The translations under genes and the position numbers were made by a program. Below, one piece after another: positions 25,244-33,766 of a stretch of 64,000 nt of DNA (positions are counted from its first letter, which is position 1; each line of letters starts with the position of its first letter). The notes beneath the pieces were generated by a model that made no database searches, was not told the origin of the DNA, and saw nothing but the letters and a program-made list of their open reading frames with translations. Source of the stretch: Massilibacillus massiliensis (lineage in GTDB: Bacteria; Bacillota; Negativicutes; FLKF01); assembly GCF_900086705.1 (NCBI RefSeq), contig NZ_LT575483.1:1383534-1447533 (forward strand). The letters run 5' to 3'.

Positions 25244-26719
25244 CTACAAGCTAAGCTTAATCTCTCGTAACCGAGGACCCATGATACGCTTATAAGCCTC
25301 TACTCCAGGCTGATCAAATGCATCTACATTGGCAAGTTCCCCTTCATAAGAAACAGACAAAGCAAGCATATAAAGCAGTTCACCTAAATGATACGGCGTT
25401 AATTCTGGTAAAGCATAAGCCGCATTAAAACGATTTTCCGAAGCAAGCGCACTTGCATTTGACTGTCTGGCAACTTCTAAAGCTTGACTCATTGGAATGC
25501 CAGAAATATCCGATAATTTTTTTACCGTTGGAAAGGCATCGGCAATCACAGGATCAACTGCCCATTTATCAATTTTGATAAATTGGACAATTTTGTCCAG
25601 TGCACCTTCCTGATGCTGCTGTGTCTGTGCATGCATGTCCGTTGTTCCAACAGCAACAAGCGGTGTTCTGCCATTGTTTACAACATTGCCTTCTTTATCA
25701 AATTTTTTGCCTAATGATTCGGCTAATAATTGGATATACCATTCCGAAGTGGATTTCAGATAATCTGCATATGGCATCAGAACTTCAATTGTTCTGCCAT
25801 ATTTCTTCGCTGCAATAAATTTTAAGCCTGCATTGAGCATCGCTGGATTCTGCCAAATATCATCCGTCTGACAAACTTGATCCATCGCTCTAGCACCGGC
25901 TAAGAAATCTTCAATATCAAATCCGATACAAGCCGCTGTCACCAAGCCCACTTCACAGAATATTGAAAAACGTCCGCCAACGCCATCTGGAACGCTAAAC
26001 GTTGGCCAGCCTTCGTCTGTAGCAAGTTTTTTAAGTAATGTCATATTCGATTCATTTGGATCCGTTACTGCAACAACTTCAATTTCAATATTCGGATACT
26101 TTTTCAAAGCCTCATAAGCAACCATGAAATTTGACATCGTATCTAACGTACCACCCGATTTAGAAATCACAATCATCATTAGACGATATGGACGTTGAAT
26201 CCCATGTGCTTCATTTATCTTTGCATTCGTTGCAATATGCTCAATTAGGTCCGTTGTTCTTCTAGGGTCAATGTTGTTTCCGCTAAAATATACCTTTGGA
26301 AATCCATTGCGTTCTTCCGTAGACATACTATTCCAAAATTCACCGCAATGAACATCAAACAATACTTTATTGCCTAAATAAGATCCACCAATTCCAAAAG
26401 AAATTACTGCATCTATACGATTCTGCACCGATTTTGAAAAATCTTTTAATCGCCTAATGGAAGATGGCGAATTTAAATTGCCTTCTTTTATGTATGGCAA
26501 TTCAGTGAACAATACCTTTTCCGGCGCGCCATCCTTAGACAAATGCCCGCGAATTACGCCCGTATCGCGCATCACTTTCATCGCCTCATGCGCTTTTTTT
26601 AACGCTTCACTATATTCCTTTAAATCAGCAGCCGTTACTTTGCCTTCACCGAAAAGATTTTCATAATCAAAACAAAACCCCGACTCTAAAACACATGCAC
26701 TTTTACTATTAGAACTCAT
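25244..26719 (-). CDS. pgi: Glucose-6-phosphate isomerase
   Basis: The 491-residue protein has the SIS-type sugar isomerase motifs: VISFGIGGSYLGNKVLF near residue 107, VISKSGGTLDTMSNF near 187, GGRFSIFCEVGL near 247 and the catalytic region QQHQEGALDKIV near 363. It interconverts glucose-6-P and fructose-6-P, linking glycolysis to the hexose-phosphate supply used for the nucleotide sugars encoded nearby. It is a separate unit, with an R2 repeat and a terminator downstream. Confidence 0.94.
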   Translation of the reverse strand: MSSNSKSACVLESGFCFDYENLFGEGKVTAADLKEYSEALKKAHEAMKVMRDTGVIRGHLSKDGAPEKVLFTELPYIKEGNLNSPSSIRRLKDFSKSVQNRIDAVISFGIGGSYLGNKVLFDVHCGEFWNSMSTEERNGFPKVYFSGNNIDPRRTTDLIEHIATNAKINEAHGIQRPYRLMMIVISKSGGTLDTMSNFMVAYEALKKYPNIEIEVVAVTDPNESNMTLLKKLATDEGWPTFSVPDGVGGRFSIFCEVGLVTAACIGFDIEDFLAGARAMDQVCQTDDIWQNPAMLNAGLKFIAAKKYGRTIEVLMPYADYLKSTSEWYIQLLAESLGKKFDKEGNVVNNGRTPLVAVGTTDMHAQTQQHQEGALDKIVQFIKIDKWAVDPVIADAFPTVKKLSDISGIPMSQALEVARQSNASALASENRFNAAYALPELTPYHLGELLYMLALSVSYEGELANVDAFDQPGVEAYKRIMGPRLREIKLSL

Positions 26720-26829
26720 TTTTTAGCACCTTCCTTTTCTCAAAAGTATAACTAAAACTTATTTTATTATACTAAACCAGTTCTTGGACTTCAAGTAAAT
26801 ACCAGAGGAAAATACGGCAAGCAACAATA

Positions 26830-27705
26830 CTATTTTAACAAGGGTCCTACGGTCTTCGTTAAATACTCCAGAAACTTGTCCCGCAGTTCCGGACGTTTCA
26901 GTGCATACTCTACCGTAGCTTCCAGGTATCCCTGCTTATCACCGATATCATACCGTCTGCCGGAAAAATTATATGCATAAACTTTCTGCACCGCCGCAAG
27001 CTGACAAATTGCATCCGTAAGTTGAATCTCATTCCCACGTCCCGGTTTTGTCATTTCCAAAAGATCAAAAATTTCCGGTTCCAAAATATATCGTCCAAGC
27101 ACAGCCAACTGAGATGGCGCTTCCTCTGGGGAAGGTTTTTCAATCAAATCCAACGCCTGCCAAACATTCTTTTTTATCACCTTCGGATTTACAATACCAT
27201 AACTGGAAACTTTAGCTTTCTGTACTTCCTGCACCCCTAGAACAGATCCGTTGAAATCTCTGTAAACATCCATCATCTGCCGAAGGCAAGGCACTTCCGC
27301 ATCAACAATATCATCACCAAGCATAACCGCAAACGGTTCATTACCAACAAATTGCTTGGCACAAAGTACAGCATGTCCTAACCCTTTCGCTTCTTTTTGG
27401 CGAATAAAATGCACCGTGATATCTGAAATTTCCTCTACCAACCCTAACAATTCATATTTTCCCTGTTCTTTCAGTTGTAATTCCAACTCTACAGAACGAT
27501 CAAAATGATCCTCAATTGAGCGTTTATTGCGTCCAGTAATGATCAAAATCTCTTCAATTCCAGAATCAATGGCTTCTTCAATAATATATTGAATTGCTGG
27601 TTTATCAACGATTGGCAGCATTTCTTTCGGCTGCGCTTTCGTCGCTGGTAAAAAACGTGTTCCCATTCCAGCAGCTGGTATAATTGCTTTGCGAATTTTT
27701 TTCAT
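26830..27705 (-). CDS. galU: UTP-glucose-1-phosphate uridylyltransferase
   Basis: The ATG at 27705 (MKKIRKAIIPAAGMGTRFLP) has GGAG 8 nt upstream and fits the family start. The protein of about 291 residues has the nucleotidyltransferase signature AAGMGTRFLPATKAQPKEMLPI, VMLGDDIVDAE near residue 130 and DLIEKPSPEEAPS near 185. It makes UDP-glucose, feeding UDP-sugar formation (GalE-like at 36660 and the WbpO/WbpP-type pair at 61-63 kb). It lies 15 nt after the phosphohexomutase gene, probably one operon. Confidence 0.95.
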   Translation of the reverse strand: MKKIRKAIIPAAGMGTRFLPATKAQPKEMLPIVDKPAIQYIIEEAIDSGIEEILIITGRNKRSIEDHFDRSVELELQLKEQGKYELLGLVEEISDITVHFIRQKEAKGLGHAVLCAKQFVGNEPFAVMLGDDIVDAEVPCLRQMMDVYRDFNGSVLGVQEVQKAKVSSYGIVNPKVIKKNVWQALDLIEKPSPEEAPSQLAVLGRYILEPEIFDLLEMTKPGRGNEIQLTDAICQLAAVQKVYAYNFSGRRYDIGDKQGYLEATVEYALKRPELRDKFLEYLTKTVGPLLK

Positions 27706-27720
27706 CTTCAAAACTCCAGA

Positions 27721-29076
27721 CTATGCATGAATCATTGCTAATAATTCATCGGTTTTCTCTTTTAATAATATTTTATCCTGTCGTGCTTCCACATTCAAGC
27801 GAATCACCGGTTCCGTATTGGATATACGTAAATTAAACCGCCAATTTGGATACTCGATACTGAGACCATCCACTTTTGTCACAACGCCATCTTTTCCATA
27901 ATGTGCTTCAATTTTTTCAAGAACTGCTTTTGGATCTTTTACCGTACGGTTAATTTCTCCGCTGATCGGATAACGTTCCATTCTTTCCTGCATCAGAGAC
28001 GAGAATGGCTTACCAGAGCGACAAATCAATTCTACAACAAGCAACCAAGTAATCATACCGCTGTCACAAAAAGAAAACTCTTTAAAATAATGATGTGCTG
28101 ACATCTCTCCACCATAAACGGCATCTTCTTTACGCATACGTTCCTTAATAAAAGCATGTCCAGTTTTGCACATGATCGGTCTGCCGCCCGCTTCTTCCAC
28201 CAATTCTATTGTATTCCAGATCAAACGCGGATCGTAAATAATTCCTGCCCCGGGATTCGACCGTAGAAAAGCCTGCGCAATGAAGCCGACCATATAGTAG
28301 CCCTCAATAAAGTCACCTTTTTCATCAAACATAAAACAACGATCAAAATCGCCATCCCAGGCAATGCCGACATCAGCTTTATGCTCCCGTATAACACTTG
28401 CTGTTGCTTCACGATTTTCCTGTAAAATCGGGTTCGGTACACCATTCGGGAAATTGCCGTCCGGCTCATGATTTACCTTGATAAATTCAAATGGCAAATG
28501 TTTCTCCAAAACATCGATAGCCGCTCCCGCAGCACCATTCCCAGCATTTACAACGATTTTTAATGGTTTTAATGCGCTTTTATCAACATAAGTAAGTAAA
28601 TGTTTTACATACTCTTCTAAAACGTCTATACAGATTACTTTGCCAGCCTTAATACCGACTACAGGCTCAAAGGTACCCGTAACTGCACGTTCTTCAATTT
28701 CTCTCAGCCCCGTATCCCCGCTGATCGGACGCGACTCTTCCCGTACAAACTTCATCCCATTATAGTCTTTCGGATTATGACTCGCTGTAATCATAATACC
28801 ACCATCTAAATTTAAATGTGCCGTAGCAAAGTAGATCTGCTCCGTTCCACATACCCCAATATCAACCACATCACAACCCATATCGGTTAGGCCCAATTCA
28901 AGCGCATTTTGTATAGATTGTCCGGATAAACGAATATCATGCCCAACTGCTACTTTTTTTGCGTTAAAAAGTTCAACATATGCACGCCCAATACGATAAG
29001 CTAATTCTTCATTGATTTCATCCGGATATTTCCCCCGAATATCATAGGCTTTAAATGCAGTACGTTTTAACTCCAT
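27721..29076 (-). CDS. Phosphomannomutase/phosphoglucomutase (AlgC/ManB family)
   Basis: The 451-residue alpha-D-phosphohexomutase shows KAYDIRGKYPDEINEE at the N terminus, the phosphoserine loop GGIMITASHNPKDYNG near residue 100, the metal-binding DGDFDRCFMFD near 241, the sugar-binding GGEMSAHHYF near 323 and the C-terminal RISNTEPVIRLNVEA. It interconverts hexose-1- and -6-phosphates. With galU directly downstream and manC nearby it can serve both glucose-1-P and mannose-1-P supply; the actual preference is not visible in sequence. Confidence 0.93.
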   Translation of the reverse strand: MELKRTAFKAYDIRGKYPDEINEELAYRIGRAYVELFNAKKVAVGHDIRLSGQSIQNALELGLTDMGCDVVDIGVCGTEQIYFATAHLNLDGGIMITASHNPKDYNGMKFVREESRPISGDTGLREIEERAVTGTFEPVVGIKAGKVICIDVLEEYVKHLLTYVDKSALKPLKIVVNAGNGAAGAAIDVLEKHLPFEFIKVNHEPDGNFPNGVPNPILQENREATASVIREHKADVGIAWDGDFDRCFMFDEKGDFIEGYYMVGFIAQAFLRSNPGAGIIYDPRLIWNTIELVEEAGGRPIMCKTGHAFIKERMRKEDAVYGGEMSAHHYFKEFSFCDSGMITWLLVVELICRSGKPFSSLMQERMERYPISGEINRTVKDPKAVLEKIEAHYGKDGVVTKVDGLSIEYPNWRFNLRISNTEPVIRLNVEARQDKILLKEKTDELLAMIHA

Positions 29077-29262
29077 TTACTCATCTCCTCATCTCATCAT
29101 GCTTTTATGACTCCAAATCATCTAAAATAAGACTACTTTATCATCTTATGAGCCATGACTAAAAATATTACTAAAATAGATGTATAACAAATTCTAATTT
29201 TAGTAAATATTCGTTATATCCGTCATAAAATCCTGTACAAAATGAAGGATTTACCGAAACTT

Positions 29263-29790
29263 CTAACTGTTCTCATTTAACAACTGTACATAATCCGTAA
29301 TTCCCCTTGCAACCGCTCTGGCAAAATCGTCCTGACGATAGAGCAATAGCCGCTCGTCTTCTTTATTGGTGATAAAAGCCAGTTCCACTAAAACAGCAAT
29401 ACATTCTGTATATCTCAAGACATACAATGCCTGATTTTCTTTAACGCCTCGATCATAAGTTCCCAGACTAGAGACAATTTGTGCTTGTATACACTCAGCC
29501 AAAGTCCGCCCATTACGACTATAAAAATAAGTCTCCGTACCATAAGCTTCGCTTGTGCTGTAACCATTGCAATGCAAAGACACAAACAAATCCGCCCCAA
29601 AAGCATTACTGTAATTCGTAATGTCTTGAAGTTCATTTTCCTGCACTGCCAAGACCTCATATCCCACTGCCTGCAAGTAATAGCAGGTGAGTGCCATAAC
29701 TGTTTTTGTAATATCTGCCTCACAGACAAACGCCCCCACAGCCCCACAATCTAACCCTGGATAATGTCCTCCATTGATCACGACCTTCAA
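29263..29790 (-). CDS. N-acetylmuramoyl-L-alanine amidase (Amidase_3 type)
   Basis: The 175-residue single-domain enzyme keeps the zinc site: His8 in INGGHYPG, Glu24 in FVCEADITK, His in FVSLHCNGY, and the catalytic Glu in VLVELAFITNKEDE. It would cleave the amide bond between muramic acid and the peptide stem. Family members with this length include the sporulation amidase CwlD, but CwlD normally has a signal peptide and none is seen here. It could be an intracellular or non-classically exported form. R1 copy E lies upstream. Confidence 0.88.
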   Translation of the reverse strand: MKVVINGGHYPGLDCGAVGAFVCEADITKTVMALTCYYLQAVGYEVLAVQENELQDITNYSNAFGADLFVSLHCNGYSTSEAYGTETYFYSRNGRTLAECIQAQIVSSLGTYDRGVKENQALYVLRYTECIAVLVELAFITNKEDERLLLYRQDDFARAVARGITDYVQLLNENS

Positions 29791-29860
29791 ACTGGTTCGC
29801 TCCTCTTTATTAAAATAAAAGCTCTGAGTATAGAGTATGAAATGCCATTAAGGAAAAGAC

Positions 29861-30073
29861 CTTTCTTTTGTCATTGACACAAAAGAAACAAAAAGTCTAG
29901 GCCACAAACCTCCAAAATACTTGAAAAATGACCAGCTTACTAAAATCCTTAACTCGCTTCGCTCAGACAAACGGATTTCTTTACGTAAGCTGGTCATTTT
30001 TCATCCTTCGGAACGTATTTTTCCGGAAAAGGCCAGGGGAACGAAAGAACTGCCGCATTAAAATGCGACAGGC
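29861..30073 (+). repeat. Intergenic repeat R1, copy E
   Basis: This full copy has the CTTTTGTC...ACAAAAG hairpin, AAAAAGTCTAGGCC, a perfect 18-bp main stem (29923-29940 with 29985-30002, containing GACCAGCTTAC/GTAAGCTGGTC), the AAATCC/GGATTT inner pair, the conserved ACTCGCTTCGCTCAGAC loop, TTCCGGAAAAGGCC and the CTGCCGCATT end. Confidence 0.92.
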
Positions 30074-30087
30074 AAAAATAAACAAAA

Positions 30088-30119
30088 CAGCTCGTATTCA
30101 CATATGTAAATACGAGCTG
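30088..30119. terminator. Hairpin between R1 and R2 copies E
   Basis: CAGCTCGTATT and AATACGAGCTG form an 11-bp perfect stem with a 10-nt loop. T tracts are poor on both strands, so terminator activity is uncertain. Confidence 0.45.
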
Positions 30120-30127
30120 CTAAAATC

Positions 30128-30297
30128 CATTCCACTTATAAACTAGTACGAAGATAGGTTGCCGGTTGGTGAGAAGTACTCAGATGCTAGGCACATGAAG
30201 GGGATGTGAAGGAGTCGTACTGTCGTACGTCGACGAACAGCACCTTCATGCAACGACGCAGATGGGTGCTTATCGCCGACCCGCGGCCTATCTGTCC
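30128..30297 (+). repeat. Intergenic repeat R2, full copy E
   Basis: Full R2 hairpin: GATAGG/CCTATC, GGTTGGTG/CGCCGACC, AAGTACTCA/TGGGTGCTT and apical CATGAAGG/CCTTCATG, an 8-bp perfect pair different from the other copies. It ends 9 nt from the eda stop codon. Confidence 0.92.
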
Positions 30298-30306
30298 ACG
30301 ATTTCT

Positions 30307-30954
30307 CTATCTGCGCGCCGCCTTCACAGCTTCAACGAATTTTACAGCGGAATCTGTAACCAGCTGATAATCGCCGGTTTTTGCTCCGGCAGTGAGGCTT
30401 CCACCGGCACCAACTGCTACGCAACCGGCATTTAACCATTCATGCAAATTTTCCACTGTGACACCACCGGTTGGCATCATCTGAGCCTGTGGTACCGGGC
30501 CTTTGATTGCTTTGATCAACTTCGTACCAACGATTTCTCCCGGGAAGATTTTAATGATATCCGCGCCGGATTCCATCGCGGTCAAGACTCCCTCAATCGT
30601 AGTCGTTCCCGGCATACAAGGCACACGATAGCGATTGCAAAGTTTGATCGTTGCCAAATTGATAGACGGAGAAACTACAAACGCAGCACCATTTAGAATC
30701 GCAATGCGGGCAGTTTCTGGATCAAGTACCGTCCCGGCACCGATGATTACATTTTCATTATCCTTATATCGATCCACAAGTGTTTTAATCGCGTCATGTG
30801 CACCCGGTGTTGTAAATGCAACCTCTATGGCCGTCACGCCACCGGCAATACAAGCCTCAGAAATTTTTACACCTTCATCAGCATCCTCGCCGCGAATCAC
30901 TGCAACCACACCTAGTTCTTTAATTTTTGCAATTACTTTTTCCTTATCCATCAT
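30307..30954 (-). CDS. eda: KDPG/KHG aldolase
   Basis: The 215-residue class I aldolase has VAVIRGEDADEG at the N terminus, EVAFTTPGA near residue 46, IIGAGTVLDPETA near 72 and the Schiff-base Lys in GADIIKIFPGE near 134, then PTGGVTVENLHEWLNAG. It splits 2-keto-3-deoxy-6-phosphogluconate into pyruvate and glyceraldehyde-3-P, the last step after KdgK. It follows kdgT by 27 nt and ends the catabolic run; the R2 hairpin sits behind its stop. Confidence 0.95.
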   Translation of the reverse strand: MMDKEKVIAKIKELGVVAVIRGEDADEGVKISEACIAGGVTAIEVAFTTPGAHDAIKTLVDRYKDNENVIIGAGTVLDPETARIAILNGAAFVVSPSINLATIKLCNRYRVPCMPGTTTIEGVLTAMESGADIIKIFPGEIVGTKLIKAIKGPVPQAQMMPTGGVTVENLHEWLNAGCVAVGAGGSLTAGAKTGDYQLVTDSAVKFVEAVKAARR

Positions 30955-30981
30955 AACCTCCTAAATCCATGTCCTCTGTAT

Positions 30982-31986
30982 TTACACCAATGCTTTTCCC
31001 TGTGCAATATGCTCTGGTGATTTCTTATTAAAATGATTACACCAATATGCGGTAATAATCGGTACCACAATAGAAGTGACAATAACAGCTGTCGCCACAA
31101 GCGCAGTAGCCGCCTGTGCGATTGGTTTAAATTCTGGTACCATCTCTGCAATAATAATAGGATTGGTAACCGCAGCCCCCGCTGTAGATGAAGCTGCAAG
31201 CCCGGCTCCGCCATGACCGCCGCCGATATAAATGTCCGCTAAAATAAGTGGAATGCCCGTAATCACGATAACACCCAAACCAAGTAAAAGTCCTAGCAAA
31301 CCAGTCTGACCGATAACAGCTAAATTAATCGTATTCCCCAATGCAAAACCGAAAAAAGGAATCATTGTCATGGACGCACTGCCAAAGAACGTTCTAAGCT
31401 CTGTATCCAAATTACCTAAGATAAAGCCAATAATAAATGGAAGTACTGCGCCAACAAACAACCGAGGTTCAAAAGAAGCCGCACCAGTCGTACCTAAAAT
31501 CATCATCGTTACCAATGGACCGGATTCAATTGACGTCAATACAAACGCTCCTGCTTCTTCTTTCGTACCATATTGCTGCATAATCGAAGCATAAAGACCA
31601 CCATTGGTCATATCCATAGAAGTTACGATTGCCAGCGTTGAAAGCCCGGCAAAAAAACCTTTTTCAATCATGCCCACCGGCATAAAGCTTACACAAATCA
31701 TCCCAACAATCCAGGCAACCAAAATCTTCGTTACTACAATCGTACCCGATTTTCTAAGCACAGTCCCAGTCGCTTTGATATCAATTCCAGCACCCATGCA
31801 AAAAAACCATACAGAAAGAATTGGTACCGTTCCAGTAATCAATCCATTTGTAAAAGAACCAAAATACTTACCTGCACCCGGAGCAAACGTATGACAAAGT
31901 GCTCCTAGAAATAATGGAACTAACATCAAACCACCAGGAATACGCTCAATACTTTGTTTAATTTTCATCTTACTCTCTCCTTGCAT
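30982..31986 (-). CDS. kdgT: 2-keto-3-deoxygluconate permease
   Basis: The 334-residue membrane protein has about ten hydrophobic segments and typical KdgT blocks: [22 protein letters not shown] near the start, [15 protein letters not shown] in the middle and the Gly/Ala-rich [24 protein letters not shown] near residue 255. It would import 2-keto-3-deoxygluconate by proton symport across the inner membrane. It is separated from kduD by a strong hairpin, which may lower its expression relative to the enzymes upstream. Confidence 0.94.
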   Translation of the reverse strand: MQGESKMKIKQSIERIPGGLMLVPLFLGALCHTFAPGAGKYFGSFTNGLITGTVPILSVWFFCMGAGIDIKATGTVLRKSGTIVVTKILVAWIVGMICVSFMPVGMIEKGFFAGLSTLAIVTSMDMTNGGLYASIMQQYGTKEEAGAFVLTSIESGPLVTMMILGTTGAASFEPRLFVGAVLPFIIGFILGNLDTELRTFFGSASMTMIPFFGFALGNTINLAVIGQTGLLGLLLGLGVIVITGIPLILADIYIGGGHGGAGLAASSTAGAAVTNPIIIAEMVPEFKPIAQAATALVATAVIVTSIVVPIITAYWCNHFNKKSPEHIAQGKALV

Positions 31987-32060
31987 TATTATAAATATTT
32001 AGATAATTCCCACAAGTTATAAAGAACCAAAATGTATATACTTGATCCAAAGACATAACC

Positions 32061-32101
32061 CGTTTTTTACTCCCGTCCGTCTTCGACAGGAGTAAAAAAC
32101 G
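32061..32101. terminator. Strong hairpin between kduD and kdgT
   Basis: CGTTTTTTACTCC and GGAGTAAAAAACG form a perfect 13-bp stem, with T6 inside the arm on either strand. It may be a partial terminator within the KDG gene cluster. Confidence 0.65.
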
Positions 32102-32115
32102 ACTAAGTCTCTAAA

Positions 32116-32871
32116 CTAACGCGCTAACCAGCCACCATCGACTGCAATGGTATACCCCTGCACGTAATTTGCAGCCTCCGATGCCAAAAATATAATCGGA
32201 CCGCCTAAATCACTTGGCGTTCCCCAACGCCCTGCCGGGATACGACCTAAAATTTCAGCATTACGAACTTCATCAGCTCTAAGCGCTGCCGTATTATCCG
32301 TTGCCATATAGCCCGGTGCAATTGCATTAACATTAATATTGTGTTTTGCCCATTCATTTGCCAGGATCTTCGTTAATCCCATGACACCACTTTTACTCGA
32401 TGTATAGGATGGAACACGAATCCCACCTTGAAAAGAAAGCATTGAAGCGATATTGATAATTTTTCCGCCCTTGCCTTGTTTCACAAATTGCTTTGCAACC
32501 GCTTGCGACAAGAAAAACATGCTTTTTAGATTCAGATTCATTACATCGTCCCAGTCTTTTTCTGTAAAATCAAGCGCATCATTTCGGCGAATAATGCCAG
32601 AATTGTTTACTAAGATGTCGACATGCCCAAATGCAGCTACTGATTTTTCAATAATATCTGCAATCGGCTCTAATGATCCTAAACTTGCCTTAATTCCTAG
32701 AAAACGACGACCAAGTGCTTTTACCTTTTGCTCTGTTTCCGAAAAATCACTGGTTGCAACGCTCACAATATCAGCACCGGCACTTGCAAGTGCCAAAGCC
32801 ATACCTTGCCCTAATCCCTTTGTACCACCAGTAACAATTGCCACTTTACCTTCTAAATCAAATAATCCCAT
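32116..32871 (-). CDS. kduD: 2-dehydro-3-deoxy-D-gluconate 5-dehydrogenase
   Basis: Of two adjacent ATGs the second (32871, MGLFDLEGKV) lies 7 nt after AGGAGG and is preferred. The 251-residue short-chain dehydrogenase has TGGTKGLGQGMAL near residue 14, NNSGI near 88, the catalytic Ser/Tyr/Lys set (IASMLSF, YTSSKSG) and the usual end GYTIAVDGGW. It interconverts 2,5-diketo-3-deoxygluconate and 2-keto-3-deoxygluconate after KduI. It follows kduI by 16 nt. Confidence 0.94.
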   Translation of the reverse strand: MGLFDLEGKVAIVTGGTKGLGQGMALALASAGADIVSVATSDFSETEQKVKALGRRFLGIKASLGSLEPIADIIEKSVAAFGHVDILVNNSGIIRRNDALDFTEKDWDDVMNLNLKSMFFLSQAVAKQFVKQGKGGKIINIASMLSFQGGIRVPSYTSSKSGVMGLTKILANEWAKHNINVNAIAPGYMATDNTAALRADEVRNAEILGRIPAGRWGTPSDLGGPIIFLASEAANYVQGYTIAVDGGWLAR

Positions 32872-32887
32872 CATCGAACCTCCTAGA

Positions 32888-33715
32888 TTAGCGTATGTCT
32901 TCCATTTTTACTGCATCCATATCATCAAAATCTTGATTTTCACCAGCCATAGCCCAGATAAATGTATAATTATGTGTAGCTACACCAGAATGAATCGACC
33001 AGCTTGGAGAAATCACAGCTTCCTCATTATGCATAACAATATGACGTGTTTGCGTTGGTTCCCCCATATAATGCATCACAACGTTATCTTTCGGTAAATC
33101 AAAATACAGATAAATTTCTGCACGGCGCTCATGCGTATGACAAGGCATACTATTCCACATGTTACCTGGTTCTAAAGCAGTCATCCCCATTACCAATTGA
33201 CAACTTTCTACACCACCGGGAACAATATATTGATAAATATTACGCTCATTTGAATTGGTCTGAGAACCTAAATGTCTTGGCGTAATAGATTTACGTTCAA
33301 TTTTTTTTGTTGGATACGTTGCATGCGCAGGCGCACTATTAAAATAGAATTTTGCCGGTTCACTTGTATGGTCGCTACTAAATACAACTTTTTTTGCTCC
33401 CATGCCAATGTATAATCCATCCGTTTTACTAAGTTTATAGGTGGTTCCATCGACCTCAACGCTTCCACTGCCGCCAATATTAATGATGCCGAGTTCTCTG
33501 CGTTCTAAGAAAAACGCGACGCCCATACCTTCCTCCACTTTTAATTCCTGCGGTTTTATTGGACATACACCGCCAGCGATCATACGATCCACATGACTAT
33601 ACACCATTTGAATCTTATCGACTTGAAATAAATCCTGAATTAAAAAATTTGCTCTTAGCTCCTCAGTCGTATAACGTTTTACATCATTGGGATGAACTGT
33701 GTGTCTTACTTCCAT
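32888..33715 (-). CDS. kduI: 5-keto-4-deoxyuronate isomerase
   Basis: The 275-residue cupin-type protein has VRHTVHPNDVKRYTTEELR at the start, the double-arginine region LERRELGIINIGGSG, and the zinc ligands in MPCHTHERRAEIYLYFDL near residue 195 with a later His near 245 in WSIHSGVATHNYTFIWAM. It isomerises 4-deoxy-5-ketouronate, the product of unsaturated galacturonate breakdown. This points to pectin-derived oligogalacturonides as the carbon source, although no pectate lyase lies in the window. Confidence 0.95.
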   Translation of the reverse strand: MEVRHTVHPNDVKRYTTEELRANFLIQDLFQVDKIQMVYSHVDRMIAGGVCPIKPQELKVEEGMGVAFFLERRELGIINIGGSGSVEVDGTTYKLSKTDGLYIGMGAKKVVFSSDHTSEPAKFYFNSAPAHATYPTKKIERKSITPRHLGSQTNSNERNIYQYIVPGGVESCQLVMGMTALEPGNMWNSMPCHTHERRAEIYLYFDLPKDNVVMHYMGEPTQTRHIVMHNEEAVISPSWSIHSGVATHNYTFIWAMAGENQDFDDMDAVKMEDIR

Positions 33716-33766
33716 TGAAATAACCCCCTCATAAAATTTATATGTGAATAAAAAATAACAACAACT

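Noticed and set aside
2604-30297. R1/R2 as integron attC sites or CRISPR repeats
   Set aside because: No GTTRRRY core, no integrase, no regular spacing or short unique spacers, and the units are far apart behind different genes.
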